From NCBI GenBank assembly GCA_937992175.1, contig CALKLF010000003.1:1-54272 (forward strand): a stretch of DNA of 54,272 bases, read 5' to 3'. Made by a program: the position numbers and the translations under genes. Shown piece after piece: positions 8,115-17,860 of this stretch; within the stretch, counting starts at the first letter, position 1; each line of letters opens with the position of its first letter. The notes beneath the pieces are model-generated. The model made no database searches and was not told where the DNA came from. It saw nothing but the letters and a program-made list of their open reading frames with translations. The stretch comes from an uncultured Fimbriimonadales bacterium (lineage in GTDB: Bacteria; Armatimonadota; Fimbriimonadia; Fimbriimonadales; GBS-DC).

Positions 8115-9500
8115 ATGCGATTTCAGACCATCATTGAACCGTTCAAAATCAAGGCGGTGGAGCCTATCCGCCTCACCACGCAGGCGGAGCGCGAGGCGAT
8201 TTTAGAACGCGCCCATTACAACCTGTTCCTCGTGCGTTCGGACGAGGTAATGATCGACCTGCTCACCGATTCGGGCACGGCGGCGATGAGCAGCGAGCAG
8301 TGGGCGGGCGTGATGCGCGGCGACGAATCCTACGCAGGCAGCCGCAGCTACTACTTTTTTGAGGAGACCGTGCGCGACATCTTTCGCTTCAAGCATGTTA
8401 TCCCCGTGCATCAGGGGCGCGCGGCGGAGCGGATTCTGTTCGCGCTGCTCTGCAAACCCGGCAGCGTGATTCCGAACAACACGCACTTCGACACGACTCG
8501 CGCGAACATCGAGTATCGAGGCGGGCGCGCCGTCGACCTGCCCTGCGCCGAACTGCGCGACACGACCGCACCGCATCCCTTCAAGGGCAATATGGATGTC
8601 GACACGCTGGAGCGACTCATCGAGGAGGTAGGCAGCAAGAATATCCCCCTCGTGATGCTGACCATCACGAACAACTCTGGCGGCGGGCAGCCCGTCTCGA
8701 TGGCGAACATCCGCGCCGTGAGCGCCGTGTGCCGAAAGTATGGCGTCCCCTTCTACATCGACGCTTGCCGCTTCGCCGAGAACGCCTACTTCATCAAGCT
8801 GCGCGAACCTGGCTACGCTGATAAAACCCCGCTGGAAATCGCCCGCGAGATGTTCTCCTACGCCGACGGCTGCACCATGTCCGCCAAAAAAGACGGACTG
8901 GCGAACATTGGCGGCTTCCTCTGCACAAACGACGACACCCTCGCGCAGCAGGAGAAGGAGCTGCTGATTCTCACGGAAGGCTTCCCGACCTACGGGGGGC
9001 TGGCAGGACGCGACTTAGAGGCGATTGCAATCGGACTGCGCGAGGCGCTGGATGAGCATTATCTGGAATACCGAATCGCCTCCACACGCTATTTAGGCGA
9101 ACATATCGCGCGCGAGGGCGTGCCGATTGTCCAGCCGCCGGGCGTACACGCCATCTACATCGACGCGGGCAAGATGCTCCCCCACATCCCGCCGTTGCAG
9201 TATCCGGGGCAATCGCTGGCAGTGGAACTCTATCGGCTGGGGGGCGTGCGCAGCTGCGAAATCGGCTCGGTGATGTTCGCAGGACACGACCCCGACACAG
9301 GCGAAGAGATTCCCGCGTTGCGCGAGCTGGTGCGCCTCGCCGTCCCCCGCCGCGTCTACACGCAGAGCCATGTCGACTATGTGGTGGAGGTGATTCTGGA
9401 AGCCTACCGCCGCCGCGAACAGCTGCAGGGCTACCGCATCATCTGGCAGACGCCGTTCCTGCGGCACTTCAGCTGCCATTTTGAGCCGCTAAAAAGATAG
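8115..9500 (+). CDS. tnaA: Tryptophanase (tryptophan indole-lyase)
   Basis: PLP enzyme splitting L-tryptophan into indole, pyruvate and ammonia. It aligns along its full length with the tryptophanase/tyrosine phenol-lyase family: DLLTDSGT-AM, MRGDESYAGSRSYY, THQGR-type HQGRAAE, SAKKDGLANIGGF (PLP lysine among K258/K259), EGFPTYGGL and RRVYTQSH. Three positions separate the two activities. Here they read as tryptophanase: Asp in HFDTT (Thr in the phenol-lyase), Ile rather than Arg in CEIGSV, and His in LRHFSCHF (Phe in the phenol-lyase). The 205-base upstream region is shared with the divergent STAND gene. A TACAAT hexamer near 8089 could be the -10. No tnaC-like leader with Trp was found. Confidence 0.93.
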   Translation: MRFQTIIEPFKIKAVEPIRLTTQAEREAILERAHYNLFLVRSDEVMIDLLTDSGTAAMSSEQWAGVMRGDESYAGSRSYYFFEETVRDIFRFKHVIPVHQGRAAERILFALLCKPGSVIPNNTHFDTTRANIEYRGGRAVDLPCAELRDTTAPHPFKGNMDVDTLERLIEEVGSKNIPLVMLTITNNSGGGQPVSMANIRAVSAVCRKYGVPFYIDACRFAENAYFIKLREPGYADKTPLEIAREMFSYADGCTMSAKKDGLANIGGFLCTNDDTLAQQEKELLILTEGFPTYGGLAGRDLEAIAIGLREALDEHYLEYRIASTRYLGEHIAREGVPIVQPPGVHAIYIDAGKMLPHIPPLQYPGQSLAVELYRLGGVRSCEIGSVMFAGHDPDTGEEIPALRELVRLAVPRRVYTQSHVDYVVEVILEAYRRREQLQGYRIIWQTPFLRHFSCHFEPLKR

Positions 9501-9534
9501 TTTCCTCAACATTTGTCCCCTAAAAAGGGCAGTG

Positions 9535-9612
9535 AGATTCTTCGCTCCGCTCGGAATGACAACAAGTTTTCGGCGACCACGCTTTGTCATTCCGAGCGGA
9601 GCGAGGAATCTC
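9535..9612. repeat. Family B inverted pair after tnaA
   Basis: The left arm at 9535-9560 has the core TTCGCTCCGCTCGGAATGAC. The right arm at 9586-9612 is its complement with core GTCATTCCGAGCGGAGCGAG. The arms are about 26 bp with a 25-base loop. It sits 35 bases after the tnaA stop and could fold into a strong hairpin, followed by CTCTTTTTG. It may double as a terminator. Confidence 0.85.
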
Positions 9613-9718
9613 TTTTTGACGGCTTGTTGCCTTTGAGGCACTCACCCGCGAACTTATAGCCACAATAGGGTACACTAATAGAGTATGATTATGGTTCTGC
9701 GAGTCATAAAGTTGAACC

Positions 9719-10117
9719 TTGTGTGAGGAAGGTTTTGTTCTCATCTCATCTGTCTTGAGGAGGAGCAGAACATCCACGCGCAGAATCAAGGTAACTGTTC
9801 GAGCGCGGGACGAAATCGTAGGAGCCTTTCTTCGCGAGAAACTGCGGGAAATCCTAGAAATAGAGATTGTAGAGCCTTACCTGCCAAATATCGAGGCATG
9901 CATCGCCGACAGTGATACACTGACTCCTGCTGAGCGTCGTGTGCTACGAGCTTTCCTTGCCCATGATCGCATCGCTGATGTGGCAAAGCACCTCTTCATA
10001 ACTACCGAAACCGTTAAAAAGCACCTGCAGCATATCTATGCGAAGCTGGGCGTGAAGAGCCTCCACCGAGCTATCTTGTGTGCAATCGAGCTGGGGTTGC
10101 TGCGAGCTGATGAGTAG
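9719..10117 (+). CDS. Stand-alone LuxR/NarL-type helix-turn-helix protein
   Basis: The C-terminal half is a clear LuxR-family HTH: LTPAERRVLRAFLAHDRIAD, then VAKHLFITTETVKKHLQHIYAKLGVKSLHRAI. The N-terminal about 60 residues are unusual. IKV...RDEIVGAFLREKLREILEIEIVE looks like the first strand-helix-strand of a response-regulator receiver, but the rest of that domain, including the phosphoacceptor region, is absent. The start is uncertain: TTG 9719 opens the frame, and GAGGAGGAG at about 9756-9764 is not followed by an ATG or GTG in frame. It lies downstream of tnaA beyond a palindrome. A role in tnaA control with the STAND protein is a guess. Confidence 0.75.
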   Translation: MCEEGFVLISSVLRRSRTSTRRIKVTVRARDEIVGAFLREKLREILEIEIVEPYLPNIEACIADSDTLTPAERRVLRAFLAHDRIADVAKHLFITTETVKKHLQHIYAKLGVKSLHRAILCAIELGLLRADE

Positions 10118-10183
10118 CAATTACTCCAAAGTGGAATTCTCATTTTTCTTCTTTTTCGTGATGGCGTCTGATAATCACCTGGG

Positions 10184-10189
10184 TATAAT
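10184..10189 (+). promoter_or_regulatory. -10 element TATAAT for the NTF2-like gene
   Basis: A perfect TATAAT lies 23 bases before the start codon at 10212. No good -35 was seen at the expected spacing. Confidence 0.5.
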
Positions 10190-10211
10190 AAGGTACTCGC
10201 GGAGGTGCACC

Positions 10212-10736
10212 ATGAAATTTCTGAAGCAAAGGGTGTGTTTAATTTGTTTGATGGCTTGCCTGGGGGTATCTTCCTCGATCGCGTTGGCGAGCCGCGACAG
10301 CGTCGAACTTGATGCGCATATCGCGACCTATTTCAAGCTGCTTGAGTCTAGAGATACGACTCTACTGGACTACTATGAGCAGCTTGCGTCGAAGAGCTTC
10401 ACTTGCCAGTGGCGCGATGAACGCCTCTACAACCGCGAAGAATGGGCGGCAATCCTGAAGGCTTATTTGAACGACGATACTACCACCTTGAAGTATGAAT
10501 ATCGGGTGGTTTCAAAGCTACAGAAAGGCTCTGACACGGTTGTAATCCGCCTCGTGGCGACGGAAGTGCGTCGCTGGCAGGATCGAGAAGGGTTTTTCGG
10601 TCCTGCAGGACACGTCTTGGAATACCGAGAGTGTTTCGATATCGATTTTGTGTTTGTCAATTACAGGGGGAGCTGGATGCTGGATCAGCTAGCGCTTTAC
10701 GGTCTGGAGAAGCGTTTAGCTGAGCAACCCCGTTAA
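10212..10736 (+). CDS. Secreted NTF2/SnoaL-like protein
   Basis: 174 residues, starting at ATG 10212, which follows GGAGGTG at 10201-10207. The frame is open further upstream, but the ribosome site and signal peptide fix this start. The signal peptide runs MKFLKQRVCLICLMACLGVSSSIALA. The mature part begins with a helix (DAHIATYFKLLESRDTTLLDYYEQLAS), followed by a six-strand curved sheet with LKYEYRVV, DTVVIRLVATEVRRW, LEYRECFDIDFVFVNYRGSWML. That is the order of NTF2-like folds. Such secreted domains bind small ligands or act as scaffolds, and no catalytic residues can be assigned. It is followed 34 bases later by the giant secreted protein. Confidence 0.72.
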   Translation: MKFLKQRVCLICLMACLGVSSSIALASRDSVELDAHIATYFKLLESRDTTLLDYYEQLASKSFTCQWRDERLYNREEWAAILKAYLNDDTTTLKYEYRVVSKLQKGSDTVVIRLVATEVRRWQDREGFFGPAGHVLEYRECFDIDFVFVNYRGSWMLDQLALYGLEKRLAEQPR

Positions 10737-10770
10737 AATCGCATCGTGTTTCTTCTGAAGGAGGACGACC

Positions 10771-11652
10771 ATGCGACTCATTAGGCTTTTGCTACTGAGT
10801 GTGCTTGGGTTTGCTGCCATGCCAGTCGGTTGGACTCAGGATGGATGCCAACTCTGGGATGAGGATATTGGACCGATTATTCTCGGCGGGAACGATGACG
10901 GCTCGGTGGGGCCGATTCAACTCCCCTTTCCTGTGCCGGTTTATGGGAACACTTACACTCAGTTCTGGATTAACAACAATGGCAATGTGACCTTTACCGG
11001 CCCCCTGTCGGCGTACACGGCGTTCGCCTTTCCCAACAATTGGGGCATTGTGATTATTGCGCCCTTCTTTGCCGATGTGGATACTCGCCCCGCCGCGAGC
11101 GGCAAGGTTCATTATAAAATGACCAGTGAATATGTTGTTGTCACATGGAACAATGTCGGCTACTTCAACCAGCGTACAGACAAGCGTAATCGTTTCCAGT
11201 TGATTATCACTCGGGACGGGTACGCAGGTTTCTCTTATGCAAACATGGAGTGGACGACGGGCGACGCGAGCGGCGGTTCTGGTGGCTTTGGCGGTTCGCC
11301 TGCGCGCGCCGGGTTCGACGCGGGCGATGGGGTGAACGCGCTGGTGTTCTGGGAGGGCAATACGCAAGCGTCGTTACAGCAGCTGCGCTGCCGAACACGC
11401 TGGTTTAACCTGCGTACAGGTTTGCCTGCGGAAGACCGCGATCCACCCGATACCCTGATTACCGAGGGGCCTAATCAGGGTGCGCTGGTCTGCCGTGAGC
11501 CGGTGCGCTTCAGCTGGACGGGCGTGGACGACGCGACCCCTCCCCGGGATCTCTACTTCCGCTGGCGATTGGACGGCGGCGAATGGAGCGAGTGGTCGCG
11601 CGCCACCAGCGTAGACCTGACTGGGCTGAGCGATGGAGAACATACTTTCTGA
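10771..11652 (+). CDS. N-terminal part of frameshifted giant secreted protein (NIDO-like domain)
   Basis: A signal peptide (MRLIRLLLLSVLGFAAMPVGWTQ) is followed by a nidogen-like extracellular domain: GPIQLPFPVPVYGNTYTQFW with INNNGNVTF, IIAPFFADVDTR, VVVTWNNVGYF, NRFQLIITRDGYAGFSYANM, ARAGFDAGDG. An Ig-like strand set beginning PPDTLITEGPNQG...VRFSWTGVDD comes next. The frame ends at TGA 11650-11652 right after LSDGEHTF. The next frame continues with EVQARDL, the expected continuation of that Ig-like domain (DGEHTFEVQARD). So this is the 5' part of one gene interrupted by an extra base near 11650. GAAGGAGGACG supplies the ribosome site before ATG 10771. Confidence 0.85.
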   Translation: MRLIRLLLLSVLGFAAMPVGWTQDGCQLWDEDIGPIILGGNDDGSVGPIQLPFPVPVYGNTYTQFWINNNGNVTFTGPLSAYTAFAFPNNWGIVIIAPFFADVDTRPAASGKVHYKMTSEYVVVTWNNVGYFNQRTDKRNRFQLIITRDGYAGFSYANMEWTTGDASGGSGGFGGSPARAGFDAGDGVNALVFWEGNTQASLQQLRCRTRWFNLRTGLPAEDRDPPDTLITEGPNQGALVCREPVRFSWTGVDDATPPRDLYFRWRLDGGEWSEWSRATSVDLTGLSDGEHTF

Positions 11653-14600
11653 AGTGCAGGCACGCGACCTCGCCAATAGGGTCGATGAAACCCCTGCAAC
11701 GCGCACCTTCCGCTTCCGCAATGATCCGAATCCACCGCAAATTAGCAATGTGCGCGTCGATGTGCAAGTGGACCGCGTCGTCATCCAGTGGACGACCGAT
11801 GAGCCGAGCACCAGTCAGGTAGAGTACCGCCTGCAAGGCGCGAGCAGCTGGCAGCGCACCAACTTGGATACAAACTTGGTCACGGAGCACACGGTTACGA
11901 TTACGGGGCTACAGGGTCATCAGACCTATGAGTATCGTGTGTTGTCGCGAGATGGGTGCGGCAACGAGGCGGTTTCGGGGATTGGAACATTCATTGTGCG
12001 CGCGGCGGATCTGCAGCCGACGGTACTTCAAGTGCCGCAAGAGATCTGGAACGATAGCCAGTTTGACATCACCTGGCAGATTACGAACGCAGGTACGCTG
12101 GCGGCGTCGAACTGGGTGGATCGGCTCTACTTCTCGCGCGATGATCGGGTGGATGGTTCCGATCGGGTCATTGGCGGCTTCACCTTCACGGGCACACTGG
12201 AGCCGGGGCAATCGATTACTCGTACACAGGTGGTCTCTATTCCAGGCGCGTGGATTAGCCCTGAAGGAACCTACTACATCATCCTTGTGACGGACGCGAC
12301 GAATCAGGTTAACGAGGGCGTGCGTGAGGACAACAACACGCTGGCGCGTGCGCTCACAGCGCGCCTGATCCCGCTTCCCGACTTGACTGTTCCCACACTG
12401 AACGCGCCGCCGACTGCCTTCTTCGGTCAAACGATTGAGGTGCGCTGGCAGGTGCAGAATGTGGGGCAAGGGGCGACCACAGGCACTTGGTATGACCGCG
12501 TGTTGCTTGCCAACGACGCGGCAGGACAGTCGGTAGTGACGCAGCTGTCGCGTCCGAACGAGAGCGCGTTAGGTGCAGGTGAAGGGTACCAGTCTGTAGC
12601 CAATCTGACGCTGCCGCGCGGCTTGGTGGGACGCTACTACCTGATTGCGGAAGCCGACTCGTCGCGCAGTGTGTTGGAAGAGAATGAGACGAACAACCGC
12701 AGTGTGGCGGTTCCGATTGATATTGCTGTGCCGCCGCTGCCAGATTTGGTAGTGCCTCAGGTGGTTGCGCCTGCGCAAAGCTACGCGGGGCAGCAGGTTC
12801 GGGTGCGCTGGCGCGTGGAGAATCGGGGTAGCCGCGACATTCCTGCCAACGAACGCGCCTGGTACGACGCGCTGTATCTCTCCACCGATACGACTTTGGA
12901 CAATCGCGACCGATTTGTGGGTTCGCGCTACTTTGCAGGAAACCTGCAGCCTGGCGAGGGGTATACCGTTGCCGACTTCCCGATTACTATCCCGCGCGAC
13001 TTGCCTGCAGGCGATTACTACCTGATTGTGCTGACCGATTCGACCAACCGTGTGTACGAGTTTGCCAACGAAGTGAACAATGTGGGCGTTTCCGCGACGC
13101 CGATCCAAGTGCTGGCGGTTCCGCCGAACACGATTGACCTGATAGTAGAGGAGGTGGAGGCGTCCCCGACGGGCGAGGCAGGGGGCAACATCTCGGTGCG
13201 CTGGCGTGTGGTGAACGACGGTGCGGATCCTGCGACTGCGCCGTGGAGCGACGCGGTCTATCTCTCTGATAGCCCCACCTTTAACCGCAATCGTGCCACG
13301 CGATTGGCGACCTTCACCTACCCGAACGATTTGCCTGCGGGCGAGACCTACGAGCATACCGAGATTGTCCGCCTGCCTGACTGTCTCCATGCGGGGCAAT
13401 ATTACATCTTCGTCGTGACTGATGACGGCAACCGCGTGGTGGAGTACAACCCACCCGCCGACGCCGAGGCGAATAATGTAAGTCAAGGTTCGGCGATTAC
13501 GACGCAGCGGCGCTCGGCAGACCTGCAAGTGACTAACCTGAACGCGCCGTCCCAGGCGGTGAGCGGGTCGCAGATTACGATCAGCTGGCGCGTAGAAAAC
13601 CGAGGCAATCGGAAGACGCCCGTCTCTTCGTGGACCGACCGTGTGCTGCTGACGCGCTCTGACAGGAGTGTGGTCAGCACGCTGGGCGACTTTCCGCGTA
13701 CGGGCGTGTTAGAGCCGGGTGCAAAGTATGACCGCACGGTGCAGGTGGCGCTGCCGAGCAATGTCGCAGGCTCGTTCCGTATCGTCGTGGTGACGGATGC
13801 AAACAATCAGGTGGTGGAGTGCAACGCCGAGAATAACAATTCTGCTTTCTCGTCGATTCAGCTGACTTATGGGCCGCTGCCGAACTTAGTGCCCAGCGAG
13901 GTGAACCTGAATGTCTCGTCGGTGCAGGTGTTGCAGCCTGTTCAGGTGAGCTGGCGTGTGTCCAACACGGGTCAGGCGAACGCGGCGGGCTGGACCGACG
14001 CGGTTTACCTCTCGCGCACCCCGAGCATCAGTGGGGCGATTTTCCTAATGCGTGTTCCTGCGCCGCGCGCGCTGGCGCCGGGCGAGTCGTATCAGCAGAC
14101 GGCGACCGTTTCAATCCCCATCGTGTCGCCTGGCGAATACTATGTGATTGTGATGGCGGACGACACGAGGCGCGTGTTCGAAGGCGATAATGAAAACGAT
14201 AACTTCGCGCAGGTCTTCCCGTTGCAGGTGGGGCTGCCCGCCGTGGATGTGACGGTGGAAGGGGTGGATGCGCCTGCAGAAGCCACCGCAGGCTTGACCG
14301 CAGAGATTGTGTGGACGGTGCGCAATGCGGGTGCGGACGCCACCTATCGCGCGTGGGGCGATGTAGTGATTCTGTCGCGCGACCTGATTCTGGACCCAAG
14401 CGACCCGGTTGTTGGCTCCTATCGGCACACCAACCCGTTGGCAGCGGGCGAGTCGCGCACGGTACGGTTCAACATTCGCGTGCCAGGGCATCTAACGGGT
14501 CCCTACTATGTCTTTGTGGTGACGGATTACGGCAACGAGTTGTCGGAGACGGATGAGACAAACAATCGCGGCGTCGACACACAATCGATGGTGATTACGG

Positions 14601-17323
14601 TTGCGCCGCCTGCGGATCTGGTGGTGGAGAGCGTTTCTGCACCCGCTTCTGGCTCGCCCGGCACGCCGATGGCGATTCAGTGGACGGTGCGGAACGCAGG
14701 CGCGAACGCCGCCGTCGGTGAATGGTACGACTCGGTCTACCTCTCCACTGACGCCCAGTGGGATCTCAACGACACGCTGATAGGGCGATTTGAGCGCTCT
14801 GGTCGCTTGGAGCCTGGGACATCCTACACAGGGCAACTCAACGAGCCGCTGCCCGGCGTGCTCCCTGGCAGATACTACATTATTGTCCGCACGGACGCGC
14901 GCAACACTATCCGCGAGACGGATGACACGAACAATACTGGGGTGGCGGGTCCTGCGACGCTGGATGTGATTGAACTGCAGTTGGGCATGCCGTTTTCCAA
15001 CACGCTGACGCCGACTATTCGCAACCACTTCTACAAAGTGAATGTGCCTGCGGGGCAGACGCTGCTGTGGACGGTAGATAGCCAGTTGGAGACGGTGGAG
15101 ACGGAGCTGTTTGTGCGCTACAATGCGATGGCGCAGCGCAGCCTGTATGACTACCGCAACGAGCGTCCGTTCGGCGCGGATCAAGAGGCGGTAGTACCGC
15201 GCTCGGAGGCAGGCTACTACTATGGTCTGGTGTACGGCGTGGATGTGCCGCAGAATAGCCCTTATCAGATCAAGGTGGAGGCGTTGCCGTTCGGCATTCG
15301 CGCCGTGACGCCGAACATCGTGGGGAACGCGGGCTTCGCCACCCTGCGCATTCAAGGTGCGCAGTTTGAGGATATAGAGGGCGTCTTCCTTGTGCTTCCT
15401 GACGGTCAGCGTAAGAATGCTGTAGTAGCAGTCCCGATCTCCCCCAGTGAGATTCGGGCGCTGTTCAACATGCGTGGTCAGACGCCGGGCGTCTATACCC
15501 TCGGCGTGCAGAAGCAGTCGGGTGAAGAGGCGGTTCTCGAAAATGCGATTCAAGTTGTCAATTCTCTCGAGAATGAGCCGCCCTTGAGTGTACAAATTAG
15601 TGGCCCTGATGGGGTACGCCCCTTTTCAAACGCTCTCTACTACATCACAGTCTACAACGGCGGAAATAACGATGCAATTAGTGTACCCGTCGTTATCCGT
15701 GTGCCGGCTGGCACTGCATGGAACATTCCTGAACTGCGCCCGCCAGGACCAGATGCAAGTGATTTACCAGCGGATTATGAACCAGGCAATGGCTGGAAGT
15801 ACATTGTGGCATTGATACCTGTTGTACCAGCACAAGCCAGCTTCACTTTTCGCCTCAATCTCGTTGCACCTAGAAGGGGACAAATCTCCGTACAAGCAAT
15901 TGTCCTGGGCTCATTTGTTCCGATTCCCGATACCGGTGTTGGCTTTAGCCTGCCTGGCTGCTGGGGATCAATCATTAGCGCTTTAGAGGGCTGTGTGACC
16001 GCCATACCTGCTATAGGAGGCGCTGTAAGCGGTTGCGGAATATCGTTTACTAAGTGGAATGTGAACAAGGTTCTTGACAGCCTCCAAATTGCCTTGAGAG
16101 CGAAAGAGCGTGGTGAAAAGGATCTGTTCGGATTCGTATGGGATTATGTGACGGGCCTCATCGACGTGCTGGAGGAATGTGCTAATGTTGCAATAGGGCG
16201 TCTCTCGATCGTTTCAGGGGTTCTCGATTGTCTGGTCGGTATTTACCAGGCTTACGACGAGTGTACCGACGACGATCAGAAAGAGACCCCTGTGCGTCCC
16301 CCTGCTGATCCGAACGAGAAGCAGTCGCCTGAAGGAGCAGGTGAGCAGCGGTTTGTGCCAGGGCGCGAAGCGATTCCTTACACGGTGCTGTTCGAGAATA
16401 TGCCCGACGCCACCGCCTATGCGCGTCAGGTGACCATCACTGACCAGCTCGATTCTGATCTTGACTGGCGCACTTTTGAGGTAGATACCATCTCCTTCCG
16501 CGGCGGTCGCTACACGGTGCAGGCGCCGCCGGGCAGCCGCTTCTTCCAGACCGAGATCCAGATGAGCGAAGACGACGGCGGGCTGCGCGTGCAGATTCTG
16601 GCGGGCGTCGACCTGAGCACGGGCGTGGTGAGCTTCCGCCTGACGGCGATTGACCCACAGACAGGCGAGCCGCCCACCAGCCCGCTGCTGGGTATCCTGC
16701 CGCCCAACAACGAGCAGCATGAAGGCGAGGGCTTCGTGACCTTCCGCGTGAAACCGAAGCGCAACACGCCCACTGGCACGCTCATCACCAACAGCGCGAC
16801 CATCGTGTTCGACGAGGAACAGCCCATCACCACTAATGAGGTGTTCAACACCATCGATGCGCTGCCGCCAACGACCGCGATGCAACCGCTGTCGGAGCGC
16901 ACGAACCGTATTGCGTTCCCGCTGCGCTGGGGCGGCGAGGACGATGCGGGCGGCTCGGGTCTGCGCGACTACACGGTCTGGGTTTCCGTTGATGGACAAC
17001 CCTACCAGGTCTGGCTGGGCAATACACAGCAGACTCAGGCAGTGTTCGATGTGCAGCTGGGGAGCCACACCTATGCGTTCTATGTGATGGCGACTGACCA
17101 CGCCGGCAACATGACTCCTGCTCCTAATCAGCCGCAAGCGGTCATCCGCGCGACGCCAGGCGACGCGAACGGCGATAATTGCGTGGACGACGCCGACCTG
17201 CTGCAGGTGCTGTCCAACTTCGGGCTTCAGGGGCAGAACCTGCCGGCGGACTTCAACGAGGATGGGCGCATCGACGACGCGGATCTAATCATCGTGCTGA
17301 TGAACTTCGGCGCAGGATGCTAA
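11653..17323 (+). CDS. Main part of giant secreted CARDB/dockerin-like protein
   Basis: Continuation of the 10771 gene in the +1 frame; that frame's own first ATG is 11633. After a fibronectin-III-like domain come eight CARDB-type repeats of about 115 residues, each starting like ADLQVTNLNAPSQAVSG, with W-R-V-x-N-x-G, then W-x-D-x-V-x-L-S, then GxYYxIVVTDxxNxVxExxExNN. A pre-peptidase-like beta domain, an IPT/TIG-like domain and a DUF11-like domain follow. A Cys-rich helical insert (about 15950-16270) interrupts a PADPNEKQSPEG module. A second Ig-like domain and a C-terminal EF-hand pair (DANGDNCVDDADLLQVLSNF, DFNEDGRIDDADLIIVLMNF) end it like a type I dockerin. Probable surface or matrix protein. 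Confidence 0.85.
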
Positions 17324-17329
17324 AACAAG

Positions 17330-17361
17330 AGGGTTTCTCCCAGTTAGCTGGGGGAAACCCT
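17330..17361 (+). terminator. Hairpin terminator after the CARDB/dockerin gene
   Basis: AGGGTTTCTCCCAG (17330-17343) pairs with CTGGGGGAAACCCT (17348-17361) over the 4-base loop TTAG. Thirteen Watson-Crick pairs and one T-G wobble form the stem. It starts 7 bases after the stop codon. No T-run follows, so termination strength is uncertain. Confidence 0.75.
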
Positions 17362-17375
17362 GATTCACGCATAGA

Positions 17376-17768
17376 TCACTCCTTCCGCCGCACGCTCCCA
17401 CCCTCTTTCGGGCTGGCGTCAATCTCGTTTGTGAAGGTCGTTCGCCCTACACGCTTCTCCTTGTAGAACTTGCCAATCACCACCACCCTGTCGTCCTCGC
17501 TAATCGAGAGGTGTCCATAGGAAAAGACCGTAATTTGCTTCCCACCGCTGTCCAGTTTGAAAGTGGTGTAGGCGTTGCCGACGCGCGAGGTCTTCTTTTT
17601 CAGGTCGTCCACCTCGCCCTCGACTTCCACCAGTTTACGGTGGAACTTGTCTGGCTCTTTCAAAAGCGCGGCGACGGTGGTCTTAATCGGCGCTGGTTTG
17701 GGCTTCTGCTGCGCGACGAGACCGCTCCAGACGAGCGCAAATCCCACAATGACCCAAAAAACTCGCAT
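17376..17768 (-). CDS. Secreted OB-fold protein
   Basis: 130 residues from ATG 17768, which follows GGAGGTACAAC. A frame open to 17864 only adds repeat-derived residues. A signal peptide is visible (MRVFWVIVGFALVWSGLVAQ), then a Lys/Pro linker. The mature domain KTTVAALLKEPDKFHRKLVEVEG-EVDDLKKKTSRVGNAYTTFKL-GGKQITVFSYGHLSISEDDRVVVIGKF is a typical periplasmic OB-fold (tRNA-anti-like/YgiW-related type): 'L' helix, V-E-V-E-G strand, and the V-V-V-I-G-K-F strand. Ligand unknown. It is convergent with the dockerin gene and downstream of ppdK on the same strand. Confidence 0.75.
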   Translation of the reverse strand: MRVFWVIVGFALVWSGLVAQQKPKPAPIKTTVAALLKEPDKFHRKLVEVEGEVDDLKKKTSRVGNAYTTFKLDSGGKQITVFSYGHLSISEDDRVVVIGKFYKEKRVGRTTFTNEIDASPKEGGSVRRKE

Positions 17769-17814
17769 TGTTGTACCTCCGCTCAAGAGTTCGTCTCTTG
17801 ATGCAGCGATTCCT

Positions 17815-17852
17815 GCCGGTCGGCAGGGATGCATGCCGTCCCGCCGACCGGC
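17815..17852. repeat. Perfect inverted repeat between ppdK and the OB-fold gene
   Basis: GCCGGTCGG (17815-17823) pairs with CCGACCGGC (17844-17852), enclosing 20 bases that themselves hold a GCATGC palindrome. It starts 9 bases beyond the ppdK stop on the minus strand and may be its terminator or a dispersed palindrome. Confidence 0.6.
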
Positions 17853-17860
17853 TGGCGCGA

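Noticed and set aside
8115-9500. Tyrosine phenol-lyase instead of tryptophanase
   Set aside because: The positions that distinguish the two (Asp in HFDTT, Ile in CEIGSV, His in LRHF) match tryptophanase.
11641-11660. Programmed +1 frameshift like that of prfB
   Set aside because: The slip from TTC to TCT is a poor re-pairing for tRNA-Phe, and no upstream stimulator or internal Shine-Dalgarno was seen. A sequence error or mutation is simpler.
12569-13528. Long antisense frames within the CARDB gene
   Set aside because: They mirror the repeated domains on the other strand and carry no protein features of their own.
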